In this document: positions 35,801 through 44,197 of the stretch, piece after piece
Layout: every line of letters begins with the position of its first letter
Position numbering within the stretch: position 1 is the stretch's first letter
Origin: Trichopria drosophilae
Taxonomy: Eukaryota > Arthropoda > Insecta > Hymenoptera > Diapriidae
Assembly: GCA_030407085.1 (NCBI GenBank)
Contig: CM059582.1
Coordinates: 17,651,501-17,715,500 of the forward strand
Direction: 5' to 3'
DNA length: 64,000 bases
The notes under the pieces: model-generated
The model's input: only the letters and a program-made list of their open reading frames with translations
Told to the model about the DNA's origin: nothing
The model's database searches: none
Made by a program: the position numbers and the translations under genes

Positions 35801-37916
35801 ATCCAGAATGACTGCTTGAAGGATTCAGTACGACAAGTAGGCAAATTGACACCTGAGTTATATCGTCGAACTGAATGATGAGTTATAATTTAGGATCTGT
35901 AATGTAAGGGATCCTAAAAAATATTTATGACGTACATTAAGTCTCTACATATAAAATACGCGTAAATATACAAACAAAATTAAATAATAATAACTTACAA
36001 TAAAGTTCTGAAGATTCGAAATATTATTTATATTTGATAACCATACGAAAACTTATTGAAAAATAATAGCATATTAAATTTTGGCAGTGCTAGAAAGTCG
36101 TATACTGCACTAAAAATCGAAAAAAAATACTGAAAATTGAACTACTCCCGGAATTTTAAATATTTTCCATCAAAAAAATTTATACGTGTATTTCTTTCCA
36201 TTTTAAACAATCTCTCGCATGGATTTGTTAGTATGTAACATATTTCAAAAAATAAAAATTCCAAATCATGGAAAAATTAAAAATTCTTTTTTTTTTTTTA
36301 CTAAATACCATTAATTTTAGGAAGAAAATAGTACCAAATGACAATATTTACAAATGTGTAACATATAAAAATCAAGGACCTAAATTCTGGCATGCCCCTC
36401 CCCTTCATATATCATTAAAGTGTTTCGTAGATCGTATTACAAAACCGAGTGTTCTAAATGCTTTATTAGTTACACATAACAAATGTTTCTTAAAAGATAA
36501 ATTACAATTAAAAATTATACCGAGGTCTTTAATGGAATTTGTAACTTCAAGACTCTGCCCATTAATAAAATATCGAGAATCTATAAAAGTGTCCTGCGAA
36601 ATTTTATAGTTTTGCATTTATGAACATTCAAATATAAGAAATTTAAATTGCACCATTCTATCATATTCTCTCGATCTTTTTGAAGGTTGACAACATCCAT
36701 TTCAGAATGTACAGTAGAGAATTTTAAATCGTCAGCATATAATAAATATTTAGAGTTTTTTAGAACTGCGCATATATCATTTATAAATACAATAACATTG
36801 ATAGGTACTAATCGATAACCTTCCATTCGAACAAATTGTGTTCTACCAGATAAGTAGATAATAAGAAATAAAATAATAAGAAAAAAAAAGTTTGACGCCA
36901 AAAACAATGAAATGGTTAATAAACCCGCAGCTTTCCCAAATCACCAAATTCCATTTGTTTTCAGCATTCCAGTAGCAGCTAATTCTATCGAATCGATATT
37001 GTGCGAAGCAATAAAGTTAGAATTTTCTGCATACTCGTCGATAGGTGGGCCACAAAGTAGCCGCGAATTAAACGACGCTGAAAGAGCCAAATTAAACGAA
37101 CTGATTGTTGCGAATAAGGCATTACTCGCACCACTCGATGACGATATTATGAATTTAGTCGGGGATGAATGTAGATTCAAGGTACGTTGATCGATTTCCC
37201 CGCATTACGTTACAATTGTCTAACCTTTAAAATATACAGGGACATCCTGGCCAGTCTGACCCAATGTTACTCGACGTCATCAATTTAACAGCAATAGCAA
37301 TTCGTAGATTGATAAAAATGGCTAAAAAGATTCACGCTTTTAAAAACATGTGCCAAGAAGACCAATTGGCACTATTGAAAGGCGGTTGTACAGAAATGAT
37401 GATTCTTCGATCAGCGAGCACTTACGAACCGGACAAAGATGTATGGAAAATACCTCACAGTCAAGAAAGAATGTCAAAAATAAAAACCGACGTTTTAAAA
37501 GAAGCCTCGGGTAATTTATATATCGAACATTCAAAGTTTGTGAGAACTTTCGATCCTCGATGGAGGGATGAAAACATAATATTGATTTTAAGTGCCATTG
37601 CTCTCTTCACACCGGACCGACCGAAAGTTGTTCACAGCGACGTCATCAAATTGGAACAAGTAAGTATTTTATATTCGCTTTATTTATTCAAATTAAACAT
37701 TTTGTTATACATTTTTAGAACTCGTATTATTATTTGCTTCGACGATATTTGGAAAGCATATATCCAGGTTGCGAAGCCAAATCAATGTTTCTGAACTTGA
37801 TCCAGAAGATCTCTGAACTCCGTCGACTAAATGCTGAAGTTGTCGGAGTATACTTGAACGTCAATCCGTCAAGCGTCGAGCCACTGTTAATAGAGATATT
37901 CGATTTAAAACATTAA
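29755..37916 (+). CDS. Hr96: Nuclear hormone receptor HR96 (NR1J group), five exons
   Basis: Exons are 29755-29892, 29945-31158, 36965-37181, 37240-37659 and 37719-37916. Together they give 728 residues; Drosophila HR96 is of very similar length (about 720). All introns are GT-AG and the phases agree. The protein has a two-zinc-finger DNA-binding domain (Cys14, 17, 31, 34 and 50, 56, 66, 69) with the P-box ESCKA that marks the HR96/DAF-12 branch. A long Ser/Asp/Glu-rich hinge (about 79-450) follows, then a ligand-binding domain (451-728) ending in an AF-2-like LLIEIFDL. In insects HR96 is a nuclear transcription factor linked to xenobiotic response and dietary lipid/cholesterol control. An in-frame stop at 29710-29712 precedes the chosen ATG. 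An unseen 5' UTR exon is possible. Confidence 0.95.
29945..31158 (+). CDS. Hr96: HR96 exon 2: second zinc finger and hinge
   Basis: It opens at TTACAG|GATTTTCGG and encodes [10 protein letters not shown], then [12 protein letters not shown] (finger 2) and a basic C-terminal extension ([13 protein letters not shown]). An acidic, Ser-rich, probably disordered hinge follows. Residues 321-372 form a run of about 11-residue helical-looking units, each with hydrophobic residues and an Asn/Asp-Pro step ([42 protein letters not shown]). The donor is CGAAG|GTATGT, phase 2. Reading through would add a false tail to 31225. Confidence 0.93.
31396..32846. mobile_element. TIR element in HR96 intron 2, CCCAGYAAACG ends
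   Basis: CCCAGTAAACGAAAATGGAT at 31396 is matched by the reverse complement ending CGTTTGCTGGG at 32846, with one mismatch in 20. The same termini bound the 159-bp element at 43956-44114, so a family exists. No transposase was seen. The two ends could also belong to two damaged copies. Confidence 0.6.
31514..31752 (+). repeat. 240-bp direct repeat, copy 1 (copy 2 at 32847-33082)
   Basis: From ATGGATTGCCCTGCTTCGAT to TTATTCTTTTAACA the two copies are almost identical, differing at scattered positions. Copy 2 starts exactly where the right terminus of the 31396-32846 element ends, which points to a local duplication or two insertions of one family. Confidence 0.8.
32847..33082 (+). repeat. 240-bp direct repeat, copy 2
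   Basis: Partner of 31514-31752. The high similarity suggests a recent duplication within the intron. Confidence 0.8.
33325..33912 (+). repeat. About 31-bp minisatellite, split by a MITE
   Basis: Three units of the form A-run, ACATTC, A(C)AAC, C(A)C(G)GACATTTA lie at about 33329-33357, 33848-33877 and 33880-33910. The first is separated from the others by the TTAA element at 33354-33847. Confidence 0.65.
33354..33847. mobile_element. TTAA-flanked MITE (piggyBac-like), 486 bp
   Basis: TTAA at 33354-33357 and 33844-33847 flank CCCTTTCGCTGTG and its exact complement CACAGCGAAAGGG. The interior carries ATGGCGGATCCAATATGGCC at 33486 and AGCCGCCATG at 33526. Non-autonomous. Confidence 0.8.
34583..35457. 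mobile_element. Nested TIR element, about 875 bp
   Basis: ACATTCCTGGACCATACGTT, CACCCTC, GACTCAAGC, CAGCCGCTT and TTTGCGCTAAGGCCA run from about 34612 to 34680. They are matched in reverse complement from about 35345 to 35430. The inverted termini exceed 100 bp. The interior is AT-rich without an ORF of note. Confidence 0.75.
35466..35900 (-). mobile_element. LINE 3' end with CAAT-type tail
   Basis: The plus strand shows GATTGATTGATTGATACC at 35470, then TTATTATTGTCATGGATCTT. In reverse this is a 3' UTR ending in a tetranucleotide tail, usual for CR1-group LINEs. No RT sequence is attached, so it is a short 5'-truncated insertion. The upper boundary is approximate. Confidence 0.5.
36965..37181 (+). 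CDS. Hr96: HR96 exon 3: start of the ligand-binding domain
   Basis: The acceptor TTTTCAG|CATTCCAG completes a split AGC codon (Ser451) with exon 2. It encodes [20 protein letters not shown] through [20 protein letters not shown] to GDECRFK. The donor CAAG|GTACGT is phase 0. The frame continues openly upstream to an ATG at 36912, but that part is intron. Confidence 0.93.
37240..37659 (+). CDS. Hr96: HR96 exon 4: ligand-binding domain core
   Basis: It encodes 140 residues. [20 protein letters not shown] is the helix 3-5 nuclear-receptor signature. [19 protein letters not shown] corresponds to helix 8 and the following loop. Flanking introns are 58 and 59 bp (ATACAG|GGACAT, CAA|GTAAGT). Confidence 0.94.
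37719..37916 (+). CDS. Hr96: HR96 exon 5: helices 10-12 and stop
   Basis: It encodes [17 protein letters not shown], then [16 protein letters not shown] (helix 10/11 dimer surface) and [16 protein letters not shown] with the AF-2 helix, then TAA. The acceptor is TTTTTAG|AACTCG. Confidence 0.94.
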   Translation, partial: NSYYYLLRRYLESIYPGCEAKSMFLNLIQKISELRRLNAEVVGVYLNVNPSSVEPLLIEIFDLKH

Positions 37917-38495
37917 TATCTACGCAAGGTTTGTGACAACGAGTTTCTTAAAGAATACTTCTATCGCAGATTTAAAAAAATCTATTTAGTCATACGAATT
38001 AATATTCGTAGTCAAACTATAATGGAGTTCAATATTAGAAAATATTACTTCCGTTGCAGCAAACGAGGGCAATGGTCTAGAAACATTACCTCAAAATCAC
38101 TCGAAATCATGATATCGAGGGATTTCTAATCGACTAGTTACGAAAATCTCACTGTATTGTCAATGTTCTCGTATTGAAAATTGGTAACCGCATTTTAGAA
38201 GTCCTTTGATGTCGTGGCTTAGATTAAGTTTTGTATAGATTATTTACAAACTGTTACCGCTTCATAAAATTTATTTACTTTGTACATAGTAACAGCGAAC
38301 ATCGCTAGCGTTTACCGCATAATCACGTTCATTTTTACAAGTAATTTTAAAAGTACGAATCCACGAGAAAACAGGTCTTATGGCTTTTAGGGATCATTTA
38401 TAAGATTTCGATATTCCGACTATATTTAAGCACGTGATTTATCACATCAGTTTATAGTCTCACGTTTTATGTCCTTATGTGTCTGTTGAAGGACT

Positions 38496-38501
38496 AATAA
38501 A
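38496..38501 (+). terminator. Candidate poly(A) signal for HR96
   Basis: AATAAA, 580 bp after the HR96 stop codon. I saw no earlier canonical signal. Confidence 0.45.
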
Positions 38502-38589
38502 GATAGCTAGAGAATTACGACGCTTTTCCATTAATCTCTTCAGTATTACGAAGTTTAATGAAAAAAGTTAATCAGATCGATACAAAATA

Positions 38590-39042
38590 CAGTATGACCT
38601 CTCTTATTCTAATTGCCTTTCTTATTCTAATTGTTCCCCCCCATAAGTCTTCTCCCACTATCACACGAAAAGTCAACGAAAAATATTGTCCACGAATCAC
38701 AAGCAAAGTAAGTGGGGGTAAGGGGAAAATTAGAATAAGAGAGGTCGGCGCCATCTTTAAAAACTTGACTACAGTAGTCCTCCCCTTAAGTTTTACATTT
38801 CAGCTTTCAAGATGGCGGCTTCTTCCCTTAAGTTTAACTTTCCCCTAACCCCCACTACCAGAGTTTTCTCTGTTCCTCTGCCCGCCACGCGCATGCGCAT
38901 GATTACAGGCGGCATATAAATGCCTGGTGGTGGGAGAGGCCGTGAGGGGAAAAGTAAAACATAAGGGAAGAAAGTTGTAAACCTTAAGGGAAGTAAACTT
39001 AAGGGGAGGGCTACTATAATTAGAATAAGAGAGGTCCTACTG
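38590..39042. mobile_element. CAGT...ACTG MITE M1, copy a
   Basis: The ends are CAGTATGACCTCTCTTATTC and GAATAAGAGAGGTCCTACTG, with TA outside each. TA duplication and CAGT ends fit the pogo/Tigger branch of the Tc1-mariner superfamily. A second MITE (M2) is inserted within. It abuts copy b with one shared TA. Confidence 0.8.
38772..39016. mobile_element. CAGT-type MITE M2, inserted in M1a
   Basis: CAGTAGTCCTCCCCTTAAG pairs with CTTAAGGGGAGGGCTACT. The final G is changed to A. TA flanks lie at 38770-38771 and 39017-39018. Inside are AAGATGGCGGCTTC (38809) and a GCGCATGCGC palindrome near 38890. Confidence 0.8.
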
Positions 39043-39044
39043 TA

Positions 39045-39541
39045 CAGTATGACCTCTCTTATTCTAATTGTTCAGCCTCTTTTATTCTAATAGTTCCCCC
39101 ACAATTCTTCTCCCACTATCACACGAAAAGTCAACGAAAAATTATTGTCCACGAATCACAAGCTCGCAAGCAAAGTAAGTGGGGGTAAGGGGAAAATAAG
39201 AGAGGTAGGCGCCATCTTTAAAAACTTTACTACAGTCGAACCTCCGTTATCGAATACCCCGTTTTCTAATATTTTCGTTATCGAATATTCAGACGCCTCC
39301 GTTAACGAATACTTTCTCCTCCGCTGGTCTCCCCTTTTTAGACACTGTCGGGTGCACGAGAAAAGATGCGCTTGAGCGGCGGATGGACACACGTTCCTAC
39401 GCCAAGGAGTGAATGTTAGAGGTGGGGAGCCGATTTTGTCTCCTCAAGTATTCGTTAACGGAAATTTAAATGCCTCGCCTTGTCCCGACCATATTGGATA
39501 ACGGGGGTTCGACTGTAATTAGAATAAGAGAGGTCCTACTG
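39045..39541. mobile_element. CAGT...ACTG MITE M1, copy b
   Basis: Same termini and interior as copy a, head to tail with it. A different MITE (M3) sits at the equivalent internal site. Confidence 0.8.
39233..39515. mobile_element. CAGT-type MITE M3, inserted in M1b
   Basis: CAGTCGAACCTCCGTTATCG pairs with the right end ATAACGGGGGTTCGACTG. TA flanks are at 39231-39232 and 39516-39517. The interior has a further inverted pair (CCGTTAACGAATACTT and AAGTATTCGTTAACGG). Confidence 0.85.
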
Positions 39542-39595
39542 TACTGGGCAATATGCAATATTGTTATGTAATTTCAAATTTAAAAACTTGATATA

Positions 39596-39881
39596 CAGTG
39601 GCCCTCCCCGTATTTTAACTCCTATTATTTTAACTGCGTCCTTTATTTTAACTTCTTCCCCTCGTGAGTTCTCCCACCATTCGCCATTCGAAAGAGTTCA
39701 AAAGAGTGCGGACTGCTGTTTTTGCTTGCGCATTCAGCTGAAGAAGGACGCCACTATATCTCCTATCTCTGTTTTTATTCTCTCATATTGCCAGTGGAGA
39801 GGATGAGGGGAAACGGTAAAATAAGGGAAGAAGCCGCCATCTTCCTTAACTCGAAAAGTTGAAATAAGGGGAGGGCCACTG
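39596..39881. mobile_element. CAGT-type MITE M4
   Basis: CAGTGGCCCTCCCCGTATTT pairs with AAATAAGGGGAGGGCCACTG, with TA on both sides. Inside, near the right end, is AAGCCGCCATCTT (39831). Confidence 0.85.
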
Positions 39882-39931
39882 TATACAGAAAATATATAGA
39901 TTTGGTTTTAATGTTCGCAATAAATTCAATA

Positions 39932-40333
39932 CAGTAGTTCTCCCCTTATTCTAATTTGTCCAGTCAGGCAAGATGGCGGCCTTCTTTCCTTATTCTAATT
40001 TTCTCCTCTCCCCCACTATTCACATTCTTGTTTCACTTTCTTTCTACAAACATTCAACATAAATAAGTACTTTTGCCTTTATCCAAACATTCAACGTGAA
40101 TAATTTACGGATGTGTACAAATAATTTTATTTAGAGGTTATGTTTTCATTCCGCCTATAAGGCATACGCATACATACATACCGTACCTATACATACGTAC
40201 ATACATTCTACACATGCCCATAAAGCGGTAGGCGTGGTGGGGAGAACGCGTGAGGGGAAATATTAGAATACGAGAAGGGAAAAAATTGCAATAAGAGAAG
40301 AAATTAGAATATAGATTAAGAGGAGAACTACTG
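39932..40333. mobile_element. CAGT-type MITE M5
   Basis: CAGTAGTTCTCCCCTTATTC pairs with TTAAGAGGAGAACTACTG, with TA on both sides. AAGATGGCGGCCTTC lies at 39969. A CATACATACATAC-type run is at about 40165-40205. Confidence 0.85.
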
Positions 40334-40643
40334 TATTACCTTTGAAATGCGAATGAAGCCTCAAATATTTCATCGATGTAAGAGGTTATGTTAAGCGTCT
40401 CCTAATATACTCCGAAACTGTTCAACTTGTACGGATCATTTGAACGGAAATCCCTGATGAAAATCGTAGAATGTTCGATGTCCAACATTGAGTATCCGTT
40501 ACAAGATTTCATGAAATGTTTTGTGAACATAATCGGTGTACTTTTCTTACTCGATTTTCACCAGGTGAGGTTGCAAATGTACATGAACATTGTGATATGG
40601 CGATGGTGAGAATATATTTTTTTCCACAAAAGAATGATTTGGT

Positions 40644-40871
40644 TTATTCATCGTCATCATCCTCTTCGTCCTCATCGTCATTCCCATTTTCCTCACAATT
40701 TATGAACTGACGTACTTGATCCACCAGTACGACGAAGATGATGAAAGGAAGAAGCAGGAAGAACACGAAGAAAATCACACCGAAAACTGCTGTTACGATT
40801 GACAAACATATCGACCATACCCAAGCAAGAATCGAACCGAAGAAGCAAACTACACTCTGCATAAAACTCAT
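40644..40871 (-). CDS. Unrecognised small membrane protein with acidic tail (candidate gene)
   Basis: A single-exon minus-strand ORF of 75 codons starts at AAAAAAATGAGTTTT. Residues about 5-51 are strongly hydrophobic (SVVCFFGSILAWVWSICL, then TAVFGVIFFVFFLLLPFIIF), enough for two tight membrane segments or a hairpin. A short polar stretch DQVRQFINCEENGN is followed by a run of Asp/Glu to the end. The stop codon overlaps AATAAA (40643-40648). The reading frame is less AT-biased than its surroundings and ends cleanly, unlike nearby chance ORFs. I do not recognise the family, and no function is claimed. A chance ORF across a GAT/GAA simple repeat is the alternative for the acidic tail. Confidence 0.5.
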   Translation of the reverse strand: MSFMQSVVCFFGSILAWVWSICLSIVTAVFGVIFFVFFLLLPFIIFVVLVDQVRQFINCEENGNDDEDEEDDDDE

Positions 40872-41254
40872 TTTTTTAAACGTCAAATTTTCATTTTTTA
40901 AAATTTCAAAAATTCGGTTTGGGGATTATTGAAGAGTTTAAAAAACTTTTTCTTACTCGGAGAATTTAGCATTATTTTAGCTTTTTTTCGCATTTGAAAA
41001 AAAAAACATGCGATTATCGATATAACCTAAAAATTACAATTTTATGTCGGGAACAAATTATTTAGAATGCTACAATTTTCTGGCGGTGAATTTTATTGTT
41101 TTTGTTGCGATTTACTGCAGTGTACTTTGAGGACATTTTCTTGAAATCATTATTGACCAAAAAGAACAATTAAAAAATGAAAAAAAGGTAAAATTTATAT
41201 AAATACATTGACTGACATTGATTCTTTGTTTGCGATTTATTTGAAATTTATTAG

Positions 41255-42802
41255 TTAACCCAATTAACGTCGACTCTTTTCCCGAATTTCAATACAGAAT
41301 TTCGTATCAAAATCGAAGTTAAAAAAAATTGAAAGATACATATCTTTCGAGGTTGCTTTTTTGAATGGCGAGATTCATATTTGTCTAAAATTGTAATTTA
41401 TATACAATTTTGCCACAAATAAATAAAAAATACGACTTCTTTCAAGGCAATTTTTTTTAATATTCAAGTTTTCTCCTGGATATCAGATTTAAAATGATCT
41501 AACATGTATCACAATCGTGGATGCGATGTCTAAACTTAAAATAAATACGGTCAATATAAGTAAAAAAATGTTTTGTTACAACAAAATGGCGGCCACAATG
41601 AGACATTTCGTTTTTAAACTTTCCATTTTTTTTGTTTGCAAACTGTAGACTTTAGAGAAATTTTTCTTAGAATAAAAATGTCTTAAAATTGGTCACAGAA
41701 TATCCTTAAATTTTTTTGTCAGGCTTAATTAATACAATTCTTGATTTTAAAAATTTTGAAAAATTGTGAGAATATTATTAAACTAATTCTAAAACATTTT
41801 TGTTCTGAGAAAATTTCCTCTAAAATGTAGTTTTCGACAAAAAAAAATTATTTTATTACTGTAGGTAAATTCATTTGTCTTGAAACCTAGAAAAACGTAA
41901 TAATTTTTTTCTTTGAGAAGCACAGCTTTTAGAGAAAATTTCCTTAGAAGAAAAATGTCTTAGAATTAGTTTAAGAATACTCGCAAATTTTTCTAGGCTT
42001 TTTGGATGACGTTTTCCAAAATTTTAATTTTTCAAATTTTCCAAAAAATCAAGAATTTTCTCAATGCAGTCTGAAAAAATTTGAGAATATTCTTTGGCCA
42101 ATTTTAACACATTTTTATTCTGGGAGAAATTTCTCTAAAGTGAAATATGGAAAACTTTAGAAAATACACCATTTTTAAAAAGTTTCATACCCTATTTTTT
42201 GCGGATTTTCGTTCCTGATTTGAAATTGCGCATAACTCAGAAAAAAAAAGTTTTTTTTTTTAACAAAAAAGTACGGGTCTCCTTATTTGCCTAAAGAACA
42301 ACATATTTCATTAAAAACAATTTTCGATGTGTCAATATTTTATCCCTGCCCCATTTGAAATGGAATCGGTCAACTAATGATGAATTTTTTAAAAATATAT
42401 GACATTTTTTCGTTTCCTTTCTTTATACATAACTGTGTAATTGATAATATTTTATATTATAGGTAATTTTTTTTGTTAATAAGAGACTTGGTACTATAAA
42501 TAACAAAAAATTACCGTTATAGTTAAAAAAAAGAACATTTCTATTCTTAAAAATGTAACAAGAAATATATTAGCTCAGTCCTCCCTCCGTAATTGCTTGT
42601 ATGCCGGTCCCCGTCCCAACTTCCCCTTCTCCATGTATGAGTTTCAAGTGCGCATGCGCGAGTGTGACTGTTTTTTTTACGGTGCTCCTGGAAGAGCGAA
42701 CCTGGACAACAATTACGGATGGTATTAGGAAGGCAACAATTATCGAGGGAAACAATATTATGTAGGGAGGACTGTAGTAACCACAATACCGCTAAGGGTT
42801 AA
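41255..42802. mobile_element. TTAA-type palindromic element, degenerate
   Basis: The left end TTAACCCAATTAACG (41255) and following CGTATCAAAATCGAAGTT and TTTCGAGGTTGCT match the element at 59728-60999. Large internal arms pair (TTTAGAGAAATTTTTCTTAG near 41652 with its complement near 42135, and a second pair around 41800-41950). GGGTTAA at 42796-42802 is a possible right end but pairs poorly. ATGGCGGCC is at 41586. MITE M6 lies inside. Confidence 0.55.
42576..42774. mobile_element. CAGT-type MITE M6
   Basis: CAGTCCTCCCTCCGTAAT pairs with ATTATGTAGGGAGGACTG. The right TA is intact; the left is CT. The interior has TGCGCATGCGCG near 42650, an NRF1-like palindrome also present in M2. Confidence 0.75.
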
Positions 42803-42904
42803 ATATGTAAGAAATCCAATTGGCCATTAATTTGTTTGAATTGTTCCAAGAGTTTTGAACTCCATGTAGTAATTTCTGTGAATTATTATAATTTAGAGTT
42901 ATTC

Positions 42905-43835
42905 TCCAATTACACTAGTTTACAGCCAAAATGTACATTCAATGCCATATTTTTTTTTTGGTTTATTTAGGCCTACAAAACAAGAAAATCGTAGGAAAAT
43001 ATTTTTCTACGGATAGGATTTTGAGCAATGAATTTTTGAAAATTTTTTTCGTTTTTTTCTCGTTCAGCTCGGCTGTCCAGAACATTTAGGTTACAACGGA
43101 AAGAACTTGACTATTGCAAATGCAAATGACATTTTTGTTTCTTTATCATAAAATATTGCCTAAAGAAAAATGAAAATTTAAAGTAAAAACTCATTGCGAA
43201 TTATATTAAATATGTAAAAATACGTTTTTCTAATATTAAAAAGAAAATTAAATGAATTAAACAAATTAGTAGGCACAAAAAAAGAGAAAAATACAAAAAA
43301 AAAACAAATTTGCATTTTTTACGATTTTACTAAATTGATGATAACTTAGGTATTAATTCATGGATTTTAATTTCTAAGTAACGCTTTGTGTTCACAAAAG
43401 TGCGAACTATACGTAAAAAATGAGAAACTGTACATATTTTAATGATTTCTATATGTTTAAGGCGATAGAGTGATTTTTTTTTTATTTTTGGCCAAAAAAG
43501 GCAATTTTTTTTACATAATGTGGCACATAACTTTAAAGCTATTAATCCAATCACAATATAATGTAAGAAGAAGTTGTAGGTGAGGAAATTACCTATAATT
43601 TTGCCTACTTACTTTATGCAATTCAGTACTTTGAACCGGAGATAGGACCTAATATGTGTTCCTATCTCACAAAAAAACGAAAAAAAATTTCAAAAATTCA
43701 TTGCTCGAAATCCTATCCGTAGAAAAATATTTTCCCATGATTTTCTTGTTTTGTAGGCCTAAATAAACCCAAAAAAAAATATGGCATTGAATGTACATGA
43801 AATTTTTTTGTAAACTAGTGTTATTTTTGAGAGAT
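42905..43835. mobile_element. Foldback element with about 150-bp arms
   Basis: The arms at 42913-43065 and 43670-43820 pair. Landmarks are ACACTAGTTTACA, GTACATTCAATGCCATATTT, TTATTTAGGCCTACAAAACA and CTACGGATAGGATTT with their complements. The interior is AT-rich, with a 74-codon frame of no recognised type. Confidence 0.75.
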
Positions 43836-43955
43836 TCAAAAATGTAATGAGGGCATAATCAAAATAATTCAAAACCACTTTTTTAAATATACCTCAATAT
43901 TTAACGAATTTAAATTTGTTTAAGGTTTAAAATACTGTTGTCAGGACGAAGCAAA

Positions 43956-44114
43956 CCCAGCAAATGAAAACGGATTGAAGCCTCGAAATCATGAATTCAT
44001 AGGGATTAAAATTAATTGGGATGTATATATTCGAATACTACTGGATTCCCCCAATCCATTTGAACTCCTGTGAATTCGAGTTTTCTAGTCTTCAATCCAT
44101 TTTCGTTTATTGGG
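43956..44114. mobile_element. 159-bp MITE of the CCCAGYAAACG family
   Basis: CCCAGCAAATGAAAACGGAT is matched by the complement of CCCAATAAACGAAAATGGAT. The termini are those seen at 31396 and 32846. The target duplication is not clear. Confidence 0.7.
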
Positions 44115-44197
44115 AAGAGAAATCAGGAAATATATAGATGCGCAACGAAAAGAATGGATTAAAAAAATGTCTTCATTTTCCGCCAAAGAATTTCACG

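Larger units (their letters stand above)
34371..36404. mobile_element. 2-kb inverted-repeat insertion in the LINE
   Basis: The left arm (34371 to about 34560) and right arm (about 35940-36060 plus 36319-36404) are reverse complements. The outer ends are GGGGAGGAGCAAGCC and GGCATGCCCCTCCCC, and the arms share CCTTGATTTTTATATG and AGATTCGAAATATTATTTAT. About 258 bp (36061-36318) break the right arm. Flanking tetranucleotides are TTAA and TTCA. It holds a further TIR element (34583-35457) and a LINE tail (35466-35900). Confidence 0.7.
33953..36830 (-). pseudogene. LINE with YADD reverse transcriptase, interrupted
   Basis: On the minus strand, 36830-36405 reads [17 protein letters not shown] (motif C), [19 protein letters not shown], a frameshift, then [20 protein letters not shown] and [18 protein letters not shown]. 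The next expected residues, [16 protein letters not shown], appear only at 34370-34311. The ORF is therefore split by the 34371-36404 insertion. The 3' UTR ends at a TAAA-type tail (TTTATTTATTTATTTATT on the plus strand near 33956). RT motifs A and B are lost. It lies antisense in HR96 intron 2, and its right edge is about 130 bp before exon 3. Confidence 0.8.

Noticed and set aside
36912..36964. HR96 exon 3 read as starting at the ATG at 36912
   Set aside because: The TTTTCAG acceptor at 36964 restores the split codon from exon 2; the upstream part is intron.
41255..42802. A confirmed TTAA insertion with both ends
   Set aside because: The left end is good, but the right GGGTTAA does not pair well with it, so only the left boundary is trusted.
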